Below, piece after piece: positions 27,726-37,855 of a stretch of DNA of 64,000 nucleotides. Position 1 is the first letter of the stretch. Every line of letters starts with the position of its first letter. Where the stretch lies: the NCBI RefSeq assembly GCF_003992005.1, contig NZ_RQVL01000001.1:124001-188000 (forward strand). Direction: 5' to 3'. Source of the stretch: Veillonella sp. VA139. GTDB lineage: Bacteria > Bacillota > Negativicutes > Veillonellales > Veillonellaceae. The position numbers were made by a program, and so were the translations under genes. The notes under the pieces were generated by a model, which was given only the letters and a program-made list of their open reading frames with translations, was not told the origin of the DNA and did not search any database.

Positions 27726-28295
27726 ATGGGATTCTTCGATTGGTTCACTCGGACCCCAGACCATATCATCAGTTACGCACCTGGTGGTCATACATTGCAA
27801 GTTAACATTACCTACAATACAGAAACAGGTCTCTTCACCTATCGCGGTCGCTATGGTACACGGGCGAAGTTTTATGACAAAGATATCGATCATATCGACA
27901 ACAAAGAGGTAAGTCGCACCCATCGAGTCTTACTCATTCAAGGTCAGGATACTTGTCTCGCCACCCTCGATATTCTTACTAACTTAGTCAATGAAAATTT
28001 ACAAGCTTGGATTGAATCTCGTGGCACTGTAGCTTACGATTACGATCAACAGCAACGAGGCTTATGGGTTAACACGGCTGCTGTGAAAGCTGCCATCGAT
28101 GCAGGTCCTCCCGTGAAAACTGCTACCATTGAAGTGGTGGACACCTCAGAGAAGGCTACCAATACATCTAATGTAGTCCCAGTCCTGGATGATCCTATCC
28201 TTCGTATCAAACAACTAAAAGAGCTTCTAGACCTAGGAGCCATAACCGACGAAGAATTTCAACAGAAAAAAGAAGAATTGCTCAATCAAATCTAA
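27726..28295 (+). CDS. SHOCT domain protein
   Basis: 189-residue probably cytoplasmic protein. The last 35 residues (DPILRIKQLKELLDLGAITD and beyond) are a clear SHOCT domain, a short C-terminal oligomerisation module. The N-terminal 90 residues look beta-rich and PH-like, with the block FFDWFTRTPDHIISY at the start; the middle is a variable linker. Function unknown. It is cotranscribed with the DUF805 gene and ends at the bidirectional terminator. Confidence 0.78.
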   Translation: MGFFDWFTRTPDHIISYAPGGHTLQVNITYNTETGLFTYRGRYGTRAKFYDKDIDHIDNKEVSRTHRVLLIQGQDTCLATLDILTNLVNENLQAWIESRGTVAYDYDQQQRGLWVNTAAVKAAIDAGPPVKTATIEVVDTSEKATNTSNVVPVLDDPILRIKQLKELLDLGAITDEEFQQKKEELLNQI

Positions 28296-28300
28296 ACACT

Positions 28301-28344
28301 AAAAGGACTGTTTCCAGTAGCTCTTTCACTGGAACAGTCCTTTT
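28301..28344. terminator. Bidirectional terminator between converging units
   Basis: Long hairpin with arms 28301-28318 and 28328-28344 (AAAAGGACTGTTTCCAGT against its complement, one bulged base), A-rich on the left and T-rich on the right. It can stop the SHOCT transcript on plus and the pyr operon on minus. The remaining bases to 28473 show nothing recognisable. Confidence 0.85.
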
Positions 28345-28473
28345 CTGTATTGTATTCAAAGTTCTCCTCTTTAGGTCTTTCCCTATGTTGATATATTTCC
28401 TACTAACCACTCTGATTTAGATGTATCGCTGACACTCTAAACCTATAATTGGAAATATTCATTTTTCTCTTAA

Positions 28474-29400
28474 TTAAGGCATGATAATGCCACCAACTAA
28501 GTTCGATACATGTTCGATATGTTGGCTTTCACAGTATGCGCTCATTTCACTAGCGATGATGCCAATAGCTCGTGGATCTACCATCGTTGCCGTCCCCACA
28601 GACACGATGTCAGCTCCTACTAGCATAAATTCTAAGGCATCTTCACCAGTCATGATACCGCCTCCCCCCATGATTGGGATTTCAATAGCTTGTGCCACTT
28701 GATGTGTTAAGCGCAATGCCACTGGTTTCACAGCGGGACCAGATAAACCACCATAGATATTCCCCAATAATGGTTTACGAGTCCGTAGATCTACAGACAT
28801 CCCTAATAGGGTATTAATCATACTAATACCATCTGCACCTGCCGCTTCTACAGCACGAGCAATCTCTACAATGTCTGTGACATTCGGTGATAATTTCATA
28901 ATCACTGGCAAATCTGTATGTGCTTTTACCGCTTTACATACAGCAGCCGCACTGTCCGCCTGTACACCAAATGCCATACCACCACATTTTACATTAGGAC
29001 AACTAATGTTGACCTCTAAGGCTGCTACACCTTCGACAGTCAATGTTTTTGCCATATATTCATACTCTTCCAGTGTATTACCAGAGATATTGGCAAAAAT
29101 TGGCACATCATATTGTTTTAAATTTGGCAATATATCTGCTACAAATGCTTCTGCTCCAGGATTTTCTAATCCAATACAGTTCAACACCCCAGATGGTGTT
29201 TCAGCGATACGTACACCAGCATTACCAGGTCGAGCGGTAGGTGTTAAACCTTTTACAGAAATCGCGCCTACCTCTGTATTGAGGTCTAAGTAACCATCGT
29301 ATTCCAATCCGAACCCAAAGGTGCCCGATGCTGCTACGATAGGATTTTTCATGGAGATACCACAGAACTCCACTGCTAATTTAGGATCTACAGTAGCCAT
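28474..29400 (-). CDS. pyrD: Dihydroorotate dehydrogenase B, catalytic subunit
   Basis: FMN enzyme oxidising dihydroorotate to orotate in the cytoplasm. The 308-residue protein is a TIM barrel of class 1B: N-terminal MKNPIVAASGTFGFG, the active-site region with cysteine VNISCPNVKCGG, and the FMN-phosphate block MGGGGIMTGEDALEF. It overlaps pyrK by one base; PyrK supplies the iron-sulfur and FAD path to NAD, so this is the NAD-linked heterotetramer. Confidence 0.95.
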   Translation of the reverse strand: MATVDPKLAVEFCGISMKNPIVAASGTFGFGLEYDGYLDLNTEVGAISVKGLTPTARPGNAGVRIAETPSGVLNCIGLENPGAEAFVADILPNLKQYDVPIFANISGNTLEEYEYMAKTLTVEGVAALEVNISCPNVKCGGMAFGVQADSAAAVCKAVKAHTDLPVIMKLSPNVTDIVEIARAVEAAGADGISMINTLLGMSVDLRTRKPLLGNIYGGLSGPAVKPVALRLTHQVAQAIEIPIMGGGGIMTGEDALEFMLVGADIVSVGTATMVDPRAIGIIASEMSAYCESQHIEHVSNLVGGIIMP

Positions 29401-30167
29401 TAGTAAAACACCTCCTCAGCAGGGAATACAGGGCCATCTTTACATACTTTATACCGTGTACCACTTTTACCTTGACAAGCACAGCCTACGCAACCGCCAG
29501 TACCACAACCCATGCGTTCCTCTAAAGACACTTGGCAAGGCACTTCCATTTGTTGCGCTACAGCAGCCACACCTTTCATCATCGGTGTAGGACCACATGT
29601 CAAAACTGCATCAAACTGTTCTTCTTTCATTAGTGTTTCCATCACCGTCGTAGGATATCCTTTGGTTCCCAATGAGCCGTCATCTGTAGTGATATGAACG
29701 GTCACTGGGCTATCTTTGAACAAGTCTGCCCAGAAAGATTCGCTTGCATTGCGGAATCCTAATATCACATGCACCTCTTGGCCTGGTTGTAACCGATCAG
29801 CGATACATAACATGGGCGCAATTCCAACACCACCACCTACGAGTAACATGCGGTCTGCAGTGGTAAACGCTTGACCTAATGGTCCCAAGCAATCTAAGGT
29901 ATCCCCCTCTTTTAGTTTGGTCATTAGTTCAGTGCCCTTACCTACCACACGATACAATAAGTCGATAGTGCCTGCTTTCGCATCAAATCCTGCATAGCTG
30001 ATAGGTCGGCGCAACAAGGGAGCTGTGCCCCCTGTAACACGAACATTACAAAACTGTCCTAGTTGTGCCTCTTTTGCTTGTTTTGGTGCATATACGGACA
30101 TTCTCCATACATCACTGCCTATTTGGGTGTTATGAATCACTCGACCCATTTCTACATATCCACTCAT
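29400..30167 (-). CDS. pyrK: Dihydroorotate dehydrogenase B, electron transfer subunit
   Basis: 255-residue ferredoxin-reductase-like subunit passing electrons from PyrD to NAD. It has an FAD-binding domain (about 1-100, LLRRPISYAGFD), an NAD domain with LLVGGGVGIAPML, and a C-terminal [2Fe-2S] site with cysteines in GCGTGGCVGCACQ. It lies 6 bp downstream of carB and overlaps pyrD. Confidence 0.95.
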   Translation of the reverse strand: MSGYVEMGRVIHNTQIGSDVWRMSVYAPKQAKEAQLGQFCNVRVTGGTAPLLRRPISYAGFDAKAGTIDLLYRVVGKGTELMTKLKEGDTLDCLGPLGQAFTTADRMLLVGGGVGIAPMLCIADRLQPGQEVHVILGFRNASESFWADLFKDSPVTVHITTDDGSLGTKGYPTTVMETLMKEEQFDAVLTCGPTPMMKGVAAVAQQMEVPCQVSLEERMGCGTGGCVGCACQGKSGTRYKVCKDGPVFPAEEVFY

Positions 30168-30173
30168 GTATGA

Positions 30174-33100
30174 TTACTCCATTTCATAATCTTGAACAGC
30201 ATCTACTGTAATTGCATCGCCTGCGGTAGCTCGACTAGCTACAACATGTAAGACTTCACGAGCTGTATCCAAGGATGTTAAGCATGGTACGCCCATTTCT
30301 ACAGCCAAACGACGCAATTGGAATCCTTCACGCTCTGGTTTTTTACCATAGGTTAATGTATTCAACATCAAGTCCACCTTACCTTCACGAATGAAGTCAG
30401 CACAGTTTGGATTACCTTCAGAAATTTTATTTACTATAGTGCAATCCACGTCATGTTCTGTGAAGTAACGGCCTGTACCACCAGTAGCCATAATATGGTA
30501 TCCCAGATCGATAAAGCCTTTTGCTAAACGAGCTGCTTCTTCTTTATCACGGTCTGCTACAGTCATCAGAATATTACCTTTGTCTGGAATACGCATGTTT
30601 GCACCGTGGATGGCTTTGAATAAAGCATCCGCATAGGTGCGACCAATACCCATTACTTCCCCAGTGGATTTCATTTCTGGTCCTAGGGCAATTTCTACTA
30701 AGCCCATTTTAGAGAAGGAGAATACTGGTGCTTTCACCGCCACATGTGGACGAGCTGGCACTAATCCCGTTGGCAATCCCAAGCTTTCCAAGGTTTCTCC
30801 TAAGGCAATCCGTGTCGCATATTCTACCATGTTGATACCTGTTACTTTACTAATGAAAGGCACCGTACGGCTAGAACGTGGATTTACTTCGATAACATGA
30901 AGTTCTCCATTTACCACAATATATTGAATATTTAATACACCTTTTACATTAAGTCCTATGGCAATACGGCGTGTATAGTCTACGATTTGTTCTGTCAACT
31001 CTTCCGTCAAATGTTGGGCTGGATATACGGCGATAGAGTCACCAGAGTGTACCCCTGCTCGTTCAACTTGTTCCATGATACCAGGGATACATACATCGAT
31101 ACCATCAGAGATGGCATCCACTTCTACTTCCATACCTACCATGTAACGGTCGATTAACACTGGATGATCTTTCGATGCCACTACGGCTTCTTTCATATAA
31201 CGATCTAATTCTTGGTCATTATATACTATTTCCATCGCACGACCACCTAGTACATAGGACGGGCGAACAATCAATGGATATTGCAAGCGTTTTGCCGCTT
31301 CTAAAGCTTCTTCATCGCTAGTCACCAAAGCTCCCACTGGACGTGGAATTTCCAATTTTGCCAACAATTCATCAAAGCGTTCACGGTCTTCTGCCATATC
31401 AATGCTGTCCACAGATGTACCTAGAATGTTTACACCTCGTGCAGCCAACGGTCCTGCTAAGTTAATGGCTGTTTGTCCACCGAACTGAGCGATAACCCCT
31501 ACTGGGTTCTCCTTGCGGATAATTTCCATCACATCATCTACTGTCAACGGTTCAAAGTACAAGCTATCAGATGTATCAAAATCTGTACTTACTGTCTCTG
31601 GGTTATTGTTAATAATGATGGATTTCATACCCGCTTTACGCAATGCCCAAGAGGAATGAACCGAGCAATAATCGAATTCTACCCCTTGTCCGATACGAAT
31701 AGGGCCAGAACCAAGAACGATCACACTATTTTCACCACGTGGTACTACTTCATCTTCCTTCGCATAAGCACTGTAGTAGTATGGTGTGTGCGCTTCAAAT
31801 TCAGCGGCACAGGTATCTACATATTTATAGGTTGGATGAATATTCCATTCATTGCGTTTTGCCAACACTTCTTCAGCACTACAATTTGCATATCTAGCAA
31901 TGACTTGGTCTGGGAAAGAGTAACGCTTCGCAGTGTTTAAATTTGCTTCTGTTACACCATTAGTAGCCAAATCTTTTTCCACCATCACGATATTTTTGAT
32001 TTTATTGATGAAGAAAGAGTTTATTTTTGTTATGTAACAAATTTTTTCTACACTAATGCCCACACGAAGAGCTTGAGCAATAACATACAAACGTTCATCA
32101 TCCACTAATTGCAATCGTTCAATCAATTGCTCTGGTGTTTCATGGGCAATCTTTTTCAATTCAATATGGTCTAAACCAATCTCTAGAGAACGGATAGCTT
32201 TTAACAGAGACCCTTCCAAGGTTCTGTCGATAGCCATAACTTCGCCAGTGGCTTTCATTTGCGTTCCCAACGTACGGTCCGCCAAATTAAATTTTTCAAA
32301 TGGCCAACGAGGAAATTTTGTTACCACATAGTCCAAGGATGGTTCAAAGCACGCTTTAGTTTCCCCTGTAACGGCATTTGTAATTTCATCTAAGGTCATA
32401 CCGATGGCAACCTTCGCTGCTACCTTAGCAATTGGGTAGCCTGTCGCTTTGGAAGCCAATGCCGAGGAACGAGAGACACGAGGGTTTACTTCAATAACAT
32501 AGTATTGATTACTGTATGGGTCCAAGGCATATTGCACATTACAGCCACCTTCAATTTCAAGATAACGAATGATATCGACAGAGGCAGTACGCAACATTTG
32601 GTATTGTATATCATTCAATGTTTGCGATGGTGCCACTACCACCGAATCACCTGTATGTACCCCTACTGGGTCAATATTTTCCATATTACATACAATGATA
32701 CAGTTATCTGCGCGGTCACGCATTACTTCGTACTCTACTTCTTTCCAACCAGCTACGGATCGTTCTACAAGAATTTGATGGATCGGACTAAGCTTGATGC
32801 CACGAAGGGCAATCATGTACATTTCTTCTTCGTTATGAGCAATACCGCCACCTGTACCACCTAATGTATAGGCAGGACGGATGATGATAGGGTATCCGAT
32901 ACGATTAGCAAATTCTACCGCTTCTGCCACATCACTGAAAATATCAGATTCTGGCACAGGTTGGTTGATACGTTTCATCGCCTCTTTAAACAATTCACGG
33001 TCTTCCGCTTGCTTGATAGCCTCTAATGTAGTTCCTAAGAGTTTTACATCATACTCTTTTAAAACTCCTGCCTCTGACAATTCCACCGCCATATTGAGGC

Positions 33101-33371
33101 CAACTTGTCCACCTAAGGTAGCCAACACACCATATGGGCGTTCTTTACGAATAATCTCTGTCACAAACTCCAAAGAAATCGGCTCAATATAAACACGGTC
33201 CGCAATATCACGGTCTGTCATGATGGTAGCCGGATTGGAGTTCACTAATACAACTTCATAACCTTCTTCACGAAGAGATTGACAAGCCTGTGTGCCTGCA
33301 TAATCAAACTCAGCTGCCTGCCCGATAATAATTGGACCAGAACCAATTACAAGAACTTTTTTCTTTTCCAT
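30174..33371 (-). CDS. carB: Carbamoyl phosphate synthase, large subunit
   Basis: Makes carbamoyl phosphate from bicarbonate, ATP and the ammonia supplied by CarA. The 1065-residue protein has the duplicated ATP-grasp architecture: each half begins with a nucleotide-like start ([20 protein letters not shown] and [17 protein letters not shown]), then ATP-grasp blocks, and the C-terminal 130 residues are the MGS-like allosteric domain ([10 protein letters not shown]). Two ATGs lie side by side; I chose the second, six bases after GAGG. The start overlaps the carA end. Confidence 0.96.
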   Translation of the reverse strand: MEKKKVLVIGSGPIIIGQAAEFDYAGTQACQSLREEGYEVVLVNSNPATIMTDRDIADRVYIEPISLEFVTEIIRKERPYGVLATLGGQVGLNMAVELSEAGVLKEYDVKLLGTTLEAIKQAEDRELFKEAMKRINQPVPESDIFSDVAEAVEFANRIGYPIIIRPAYTLGGTGGGIAHNEEEMYMIALRGIKLSPIHQILVERSVAGWKEVEYEVMRDRADNCIIVCNMENIDPVGVHTGDSVVVAPSQTLNDIQYQMLRTASVDIIRYLEIEGGCNVQYALDPYSNQYYVIEVNPRVSRSSALASKATGYPIAKVAAKVAIGMTLDEITNAVTGETKACFEPSLDYVVTKFPRWPFEKFNLADRTLGTQMKATGEVMAIDRTLEGSLLKAIRSLEIGLDHIELKKIAHETPEQLIERLQLVDDERLYVIAQALRVGISVEKICYITKINSFFINKIKNIVMVEKDLATNGVTEANLNTAKRYSFPDQVIARYANCSAEEVLAKRNEWNIHPTYKYVDTCAAEFEAHTPYYYSAYAKEDEVVPRGENSVIVLGSGPIRIGQGVEFDYCSVHSSWALRKAGMKSIIINNNPETVSTDFDTSDSLYFEPLTVDDVMEIIRKENPVGVIAQFGGQTAINLAGPLAARGVNILGTSVDSIDMAEDRERFDELLAKLEIPRPVGALVTSDEEALEAAKRLQYPLIVRPSYVLGGRAMEIVYNDQELDRYMKEAVVASKDHPVLIDRYMVGMEVEVDAISDGIDVCIPGIMEQVERAGVHSGDSIAVYPAQHLTEELTEQIVDYTRRIAIGLNVKGVLNIQYIVVNGELHVIEVNPRSSRTVPFISKVTGINMVEYATRIALGETLESLGLPTGLVPARPHVAVKAPVFSFSKMGLVEIALGPEMKSTGEVMGIGRTYADALFKAIHGANMRIPDKGNILMTVADRDKEEAARLAKGFIDLGYHIMATGGTGRYFTEHDVDCTIVNKISEGNPNCADFIREGKVDLMLNTLTYGKKPEREGFQLRRLAVEMGVPCLTSLDTAREVLHVVASRATAGDAITVDAVQDYEME

Positions 33372-33373
33372 CA

Positions 33374-34441
33374 TTAACCTCTTCTCATCAATGTTTTAAA
33401 ACGTTCAAACAAATACACATTATCAGTCGGCCCCGGAGATGCTTCTGGGTGATATTGTACCGACATAATCGGCAATTCATTATGCACTAATCCTTCTACA
33501 GTACCATCATTCACACTGCGATGGGATACGCGCAATCCAGAACCTTCTAGGCTCGCTTCATCAACTGCATACCCATGATTTTGAGAGGTAATATGAACAC
33601 GATTCGTATCTAAATCCTTTACTGGATGGTTAGATCCACGATGACCAAAACGTAACTTATACGTTTCACCACCAAATGCACGAGCAATCAATTGATGTCC
33701 CATGCAAATGCCAAAAATAGGTTTTTGGCCTACTAATTTTTTTATTTCTTCAACAATTTCAGGTACGTCTTTCGGGTCTCCCGGTCCATTAGACAAGAAG
33801 ATTCCGTCAGGATTGCAAGCCATCACTGTTTCAGCTTTTGTATAAGCTGGGAAAATTGTCAATCGACACCCTTCATTTTCCAAGGATTGAAGAATATTTT
33901 CTTTCACACCAAAATCGTATACAGCTACATGAAACTCTGCTGTATCTTGACCACGGCGACCTTCCCATTTTGTAGTAACACGCATAATATGATCTGTCGC
34001 TAATGGTTGTGCTAATAAAGCATCGATTTTCTCTTGTGGTGTATCTGTTGGGCAAATAACCCCTTTCATTACGCCATGGCTGCGGATAGCACGTGTAATT
34101 GCACGTGTATCCACATTGTATAAGCATGGAATTCCATGGCTTCTCATATATTCCTCAAATGTTCCCTCATTTTGCCAATTACTAGGGAATGTACACAATT
34201 CTCCTACAATCATTGCCTTGCAATAGGGCTTAGAAGATTGATCTACCTCACGTGTGACACCATAATTGCCTACTAATGGGTACGTTAAAGTAATAATTTG
34301 ATCTGCATATGACGGATCTGTTAAAATCTCTTGATATCCTGTCATCCCTGTATTAAACACTACTTCGCCAACGATTGGCATGCCCCCCAGCAATGTGCCC
34401 TCAAAGATAGTTCCATTTTCTAATACCAGTTTTCCTGTCAC
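33374..34441 (-). CDS. carA: Carbamoyl phosphate synthase, small (glutaminase) subunit
   Basis: 355-residue glutamine amidotransferase feeding ammonia to CarB. The class I glutaminase triad is visible: cysteine in [11 protein letters not shown], and His and Glu in [10 protein letters not shown]. The N-terminal half is the usual CarA domain. Translation begins at a GTG (34439-34441) that overlaps the pyrC stop as GTGA, indicating coupled translation. Confidence 0.95.
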   Translation of the reverse strand: MTGKLVLENGTIFEGTLLGGMPIVGEVVFNTGMTGYQEILTDPSYADQIITLTYPLVGNYGVTREVDQSSKPYCKAMIVGELCTFPSNWQNEGTFEEYMRSHGIPCLYNVDTRAITRAIRSHGVMKGVICPTDTPQEKIDALLAQPLATDHIMRVTTKWEGRRGQDTAEFHVAVYDFGVKENILQSLENEGCRLTIFPAYTKAETVMACNPDGIFLSNGPGDPKDVPEIVEEIKKLVGQKPIFGICMGHQLIARAFGGETYKLRFGHRGSNHPVKDLDTNRVHITSQNHGYAVDEASLEGSGLRVSHRSVNDGTVEGLVHNELPIMSVQYHPEASPGPTDNVYLFERFKTLMRRG

Positions 34442-35727
34442 CCGATTACAACCCCGTCTTTCATTACAATTTGTCCATCTACTACTGTTAATTTTGCTCT
34501 ACCAGTGACTGTCATACCATCAAATGGGCATGATTTACCACGAGTGTAGAATTTGTTTCTATCTACAGTCCATGTTTCGTCTAAGGAAAGCACTGAAATA
34601 TCTGCAGGTTTACCTACTTCTAGCACGCCACCGTCTACTCCAATTAATTGAGCTGGTTTTGTACTCATCAAATTGATGATTTCATCAATTGTGAGGATAC
34701 CTGTTTTTAATACATGTGTAACTACTGCCGCAAAGGATGTTTCCAATCCTGTAAAACCATTCGCTGCACAGCAGAATTCTACGTCTTTTTCTTCATACGC
34801 ATGTGGTGCATGGTCCGTAATTATGGCATCAATCGTGCCATCTTGCAACGCTTCTAACAACGCTTGACGATGATCTTCAGAACGAATTGGCGGAGCCATT
34901 TTGAAATCTGCATTGTAATCTCGCAAATATTCGTCTGTGAAAGCCAAATGTTGACTTGTTACTTCACATGTTACTTTTACACCTTTTGCTTTTGCACGAC
35001 GTACTTGATCCACAGCTTCTTTTGTACTCACATGTGCAATATGAATATGCCCTCCAGTCATTTCTGCTAGCATAATATCACGAGCTACTGCTAGATCTTC
35101 TGCCACAGCTGGACGACCTTTTACACCCATTTCATAGGAAACGATACCTTCATGCATATGACCTTCGCAAGTTAAACTACATTCTTCGGCATGGTCCACA
35201 ACCATTTTTCCAAACATGGATGAATATTCTAGAGCACGACGCATGAAAGCTGCACTTTCTACATAATGTCCGTCATCGGAGAAACCTACTACACCAGCTT
35301 CTGCCATATCACCCATTTCTGCAAGTTCCTTTCCTTGCAAGCCTTTGGACACAGCACCCATAAAATCTACTTTTACAACCCCTGTCAATTCGGCTTGTTT
35401 ACGCAATCCACGTACTAATGGAGCATTATCTACAACAGGGTTTGTATTTGCCATAGTTACAACACGTGTAAATCCACCTGCTGCTGCCGCTTGCGTACCA
35501 CTGTGAAAGTCTTCTTTTGCTTCTTGACCTGGTTCACGTAAATGCGTGTGAATATCAATCAAACCTGGTGCCACGATTAAGCCTGTTGCATCATACACTT
35601 CTGCTTGGTCAGCTTGTAAGTTTTGTCCAATCGCCGCAATTACACCATTTTCTACAAGAATATCTGCTACTTCATGTTGTCCTTTTGCCGGGTTAACTAC
35701 CGTACCATTTTTAATCAGCAAGCTCAC
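34438..35727 (-). CDS. pyrC: Dihydroorotase
   Basis: Zinc amidohydrolase closing carbamoyl aspartate to dihydroorotate. The 429-residue protein has the metal motif LIDIHTHLREPGQ, later histidines in MVVDHAEEC and IHIAHVST, and the block ITDHAPHAYEEKD, all typical of the type I enzyme. I chose the GTG at 35725-35727, eight bases after GGAGG; another GTG three codons upstream has poorer spacing. The start lies inside the end of pyrB. Confidence 0.93.
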   Translation of the reverse strand: MSLLIKNGTVVNPAKGQHEVADILVENGVIAAIGQNLQADQAEVYDATGLIVAPGLIDIHTHLREPGQEAKEDFHSGTQAAAAGGFTRVVTMANTNPVVDNAPLVRGLRKQAELTGVVKVDFMGAVSKGLQGKELAEMGDMAEAGVVGFSDDGHYVESAAFMRRALEYSSMFGKMVVDHAEECSLTCEGHMHEGIVSYEMGVKGRPAVAEDLAVARDIMLAEMTGGHIHIAHVSTKEAVDQVRRAKAKGVKVTCEVTSQHLAFTDEYLRDYNADFKMAPPIRSEDHRQALLEALQDGTIDAIITDHAPHAYEEKDVEFCCAANGFTGLETSFAAVVTHVLKTGILTIDEIINLMSTKPAQLIGVDGGVLEVGKPADISVLSLDETWTVDRNKFYTRGKSCPFDGMTVTGRAKLTVVDGQIVMKDGVVIG

Positions 35728-36661
35728 TACCGTCACCTCCGATAATTGTTAAGTATAAAATCGCCATACGGATGGCTACACCATTACGTACCTGTTCTTG
35801 AATAGCAGATGCATCACCATACGCTACATCTGGAGAAATTTCAAGACCACGATTCATTGGGCCTGGATGCAATATTAATACATCATCTTTTGCATTTTCT
35901 AAGACAGATTTATTAATACCAAAGATACGTGCATATTCACGATTACTTGGATATAACGCGGAGTGAATCCGTTCTAATTGAATACGCAATACGTTTACTA
36001 CATCTGCATCTTTCACAGCTTCACGTACATCATGATGAACTGTAACACCCAGTTTTTCTAGTTCTGGATATACTAACGTACGTGGGCCAGCTAGATGTAC
36101 ATCAGCACCCATTGTTTTTAACCCGTAAATATTGGAGCGCGCTACACGGCTATGCATAATGTCGCCTATGATAACTACTTTTAAACCTTCTAATGTAGGT
36201 TTATGTTCTAAGATAGAATACATATCTAACAAAGCTTGTGTTGGATGTTCATGGGCACCATCACCAGCATTGATAATAATGGGATCTACGCATTTTGTAG
36301 CATATAAAGGAGCTCCTTCTTCACCAGAGCGCATTACGATGGCATCTGTTCCCATGTAAGACATAGTTAATAATGTGTCACGGAAACTTTCTCCTTTTGC
36401 CATAGAGCTACCGCTCTTGGAAATGTTGATAACATCAGCTCCTAAATATTTACCTGCTAACTCAAAGGAACTTCTTGTACGCGTGCTATTCTCCATAAAT
36501 AAGTTAATAATAGATTTACCTTTTAATAATGGATGTTTCTTATTGTCCGATAAAACAATTTTTTTCATTTTTTTAGCTACACGTAAAATGAGTTCAATTT
36601 CTTCTTTTGACCGACCTTGCAGTCCTAATAGGTGCTTACCTTTTAAGCTGATTTCTCCCAT
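35711..36661 (-). CDS. pyrB: Aspartate carbamoyltransferase, catalytic subunit
   Basis: Joins carbamoyl phosphate and aspartate. The 316-residue length is normal for PyrB. The carbamoyl phosphate loop MENSTRTRSSFELA and the HPTQALLDMY motif are both present. The second of two adjacent ATGs (36659-36661) has five-base spacing to GGAGG. The in-frame stretch further upstream encodes the leader terminator and is not part of the protein. No pyrI regulatory subunit gene is present. Confidence 0.95.
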   Translation of the reverse strand: MGEISLKGKHLLGLQGRSKEEIELILRVAKKMKKIVLSDNKKHPLLKGKSIINLFMENSTRTRSSFELAGKYLGADVINISKSGSSMAKGESFRDTLLTMSYMGTDAIVMRSGEEGAPLYATKCVDPIIINAGDGAHEHPTQALLDMYSILEHKPTLEGLKVVIIGDIMHSRVARSNIYGLKTMGADVHLAGPRTLVYPELEKLGVTVHHDVREAVKDADVVNVLRIQLERIHSALYPSNREYARIFGINKSVLENAKDDVLILHPGPMNRGLEISPDVAYGDASAIQEQVRNGVAIRMAILYLTIIGGDGSELAD

Positions 36662-36693
36662 CATAGCCTCCTTTATAGTACTTCTATACACGC

Positions 36694-36724
36694 AAAAAGA
36701 CCTCTTGCCGTAAGGCAAGAGGTC
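36694..36724 (-). terminator. Leader terminator (attenuator) of the pyr operon
   Basis: Perfect 11-bp hairpin with a four-base loop (arms 36714-36724 and 36699-36709, GACCTCTTGCC) followed by TTTTT, located only about 33 bp before pyrB. A terminator here, inside the leader, must be conditional. Confidence 0.85.
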
Positions 36725-36861
36725 GCATAGTTATAGTGATTCTATTAGTGTATACCTATAGATATATAATTCTCCTACTACGTTCCCTTACTAGCCTCAC
36801 AGGACTAATTTAAAAGGTTAAATGTGCGCTCTTCGGTCTCTCGTACCGATTCGTTAAGCTT
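36725..36861 (-). ncRNA. PyrR-type regulatory leader RNA
   Basis: The leader between the promoter and the attenuator contains AGTCCTGTGAGGCT (36793-36806), matching the conserved PyrR-binding loop AGUCCNGNGAGGCU of Firmicute pyr leaders. It is flanked by CCTT and AAGG segments able to form the lower stem. When UMP is plentiful PyrR would bind here and favour the terminator at 36694-36724. The antiterminator pairing was not resolved by eye. No pyrR gene is in the window. Confidence 0.82.
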
Positions 36862-36867
36862 ATAAGT

Positions 36868-36896
36868 ATTATAAAGCAAGAGTACTTAAACGTCAA
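36868..36896 (-). promoter_or_regulatory. Promoter of the pyr operon
   Basis: Consensus -10 TATAAT (36868-36873), 17-bp spacer and -35 TTGACG (36891-36896, five of six). Transcription would begin near 36861, giving a leader of about 200 nt before pyrB. Confidence 0.85.
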
Positions 36897-36953
36897 GATA
36901 TTTCTGTATGTTTTATACTATCTATAGGAACACTATCAAGCAGTCATCAAGTG

Positions 36954-36979
36954 AAAAAGACTGCCATTTCTGACAGTCT
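36954..36979 (-). terminator. Terminator after the flavodoxin gene
   Basis: Minus-strand hairpin AGACTG/CAGTCT (arms 36974-36979 and 36958-36963) with a run of T (36954-36958). It lies between the flavodoxin stop and the pyr promoter. Confidence 0.65.
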
Positions 36980-37025
36980 CCTTCGGAGTGTTATTGTATT
37001 GCAATCTATTACATAGATAGAAAAC

Positions 37026-37538
37026 TTATAGTTTAGCAATCACTTCTTCAACAAATGCTTTCGCATTAGCCAAATCATTTTCATCTGGATGAGATGCTGC
37101 TTGTGCATGACGGGCATCACGTTCAGCGCTCTTACCATGGCTATGTCCTTCTGGGAACATTTTGTACATCATTTCGATTACTTTTGGATCCACTTTGCCT
37201 TGGCATTTGAAATAACCTACTGGTGTTTGACCATTTGGTAACAATTTTGCAGCTGCTTCTACAGTTTCTTGCGCATGAGGAGATACTGGTGGAACCCCCA
37301 ATGTACAGAATAAAGCTACTTTTTCATTTTTGATTTCTTTAAGTACTGCTTGTGCCGCTTTATCAGCATTACCTTGGTCCGCCCAGAAACCCATAAATAC
37401 TACATCATAAGATGACAAATCAGCTGGAACTTCTTTCACAGATACACATGGTGTACCAGCAGGCAAAGCACTTGCCATAGCTTCTGCTACTAATTTTGTA
37501 TTGCCTGTACGGCTTGAATAAACTACGATTGCTTTCAT
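37026..37538 (-). CDS. Flavodoxin family protein next to the haem-opening enzyme
   Basis: 170-residue cytoplasmic protein. The FMN-phosphate loop is VVYSSRTGNTKLVAEA at the N-terminus; the later blocks FMGFWADQGNADK and FCTLGVPPVSPH resemble the Flavodoxin_3 group that includes HmuF- and BilS-like proteins. It follows the HutW-like gene after 317 bp on the same strand. By analogy with Fusobacterium HmuF, described as reducing anaerobilin, it may donate electrons to, or act on the product of, the radical SAM enzyme. This is inference from neighbourhood. The ribosome site AGGAG is separated from ATG by a 19-nt hairpin. Confidence 0.85.
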   Translation of the reverse strand: MKAIVVYSSRTGNTKLVAEAMASALPAGTPCVSVKEVPADLSSYDVVFMGFWADQGNADKAAQAVLKEIKNEKVALFCTLGVPPVSPHAQETVEAAAKLLPNGQTPVGYFKCQGKVDPKVIEMMYKMFPEGHSHGKSAERDARHAQAASHPDENDLANAKAFVEEVIAKL

Positions 37539-37546
37539 TCATTTTC

Positions 37547-37570
37547 CACACTTCTAAGAAGTGCGCTCCT
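37547..37570 (-). promoter_or_regulatory. Ribosome site with a hairpin spacer (flavodoxin gene)
   Basis: AGGAG (37566-37570) is followed directly by a 19-nt hairpin (37547-37565, eight pairs with one wobble and a three-base loop), then eight bases to the ATG. Linear spacing is too long for normal initiation, but folding the hairpin gives an effective spacing of eight. Confidence 0.55.
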
Positions 37571-37586
37571 TTTACATAACATATAA

Positions 37587-37606
37587 ATACTATAAATAGT
37601 ATACCA
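37587..37606 (-). promoter_or_regulatory. Promoter of the flavodoxin gene with an overlapping inverted repeat
   Basis: An extended -10 (TGG then TATACT, 37598-37606) is overlapped by a perfect inverted repeat ATACTAT-TT-ATAGTAT (37587-37602). This looks like an operator placed on the -10. The binding protein is unknown; no clear -35 is present. Confidence 0.5.
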
Positions 37607-37855
37607 TTATTTTGTATATAACACTGTAGCCCAAGGCACAATGTTCATATATCAGATATACATCCGCAGGCATTGCCTGCGGATACTGCACTCTCATTAC
37701 AGAAGTGATTTTAAACGTACTATAGTATGATGCAGCCTACCAACTTTGACCTGGTATACCTGATTCCACTCTATGAGTGGCTATAGAACTATTACAGGAA
37801 ACTATATTGTTTGGTTTGGTAAGGTGTGTAGGAGTTCACCTGTAATAGATACTAC
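37607..37855. other. Structured intergenic region between hutW and flavodoxin gene
   Basis: Non-coding stretch holding a set of inverted repeats: a 23-bp near-perfect palindrome at 37662-37684 (ATCCGCAGGCA and its complement around one base), a short hairpin CCACTC-TAT-GAGTGG at 37766-37780, and CTATTACAGG/CCTGTAATAG (37789-37798 and 37839-37848) just after hutW. None is followed by a T-run on the minus strand, so none is a plain terminator. No gene was seen. Confidence 0.6.

Noticed and set aside
31473-31940. 155-codon open frame on plus within carB, and similar ones at 32505-32864
   Set aside because: Antisense shadows of a well-conserved gene, with no ribosome site and implausible composition.
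36662-36718. N-terminal extension of PyrB
   Set aside because: The in-frame stretch encodes the leader terminator hairpin; the AGGAGG site and family length support the later ATG.
37662-37684. Terminator of hutW at the 23-bp palindrome
   Set aside because: There is no T-run after it on the minus strand and it lies more than 170 bp beyond the stop.
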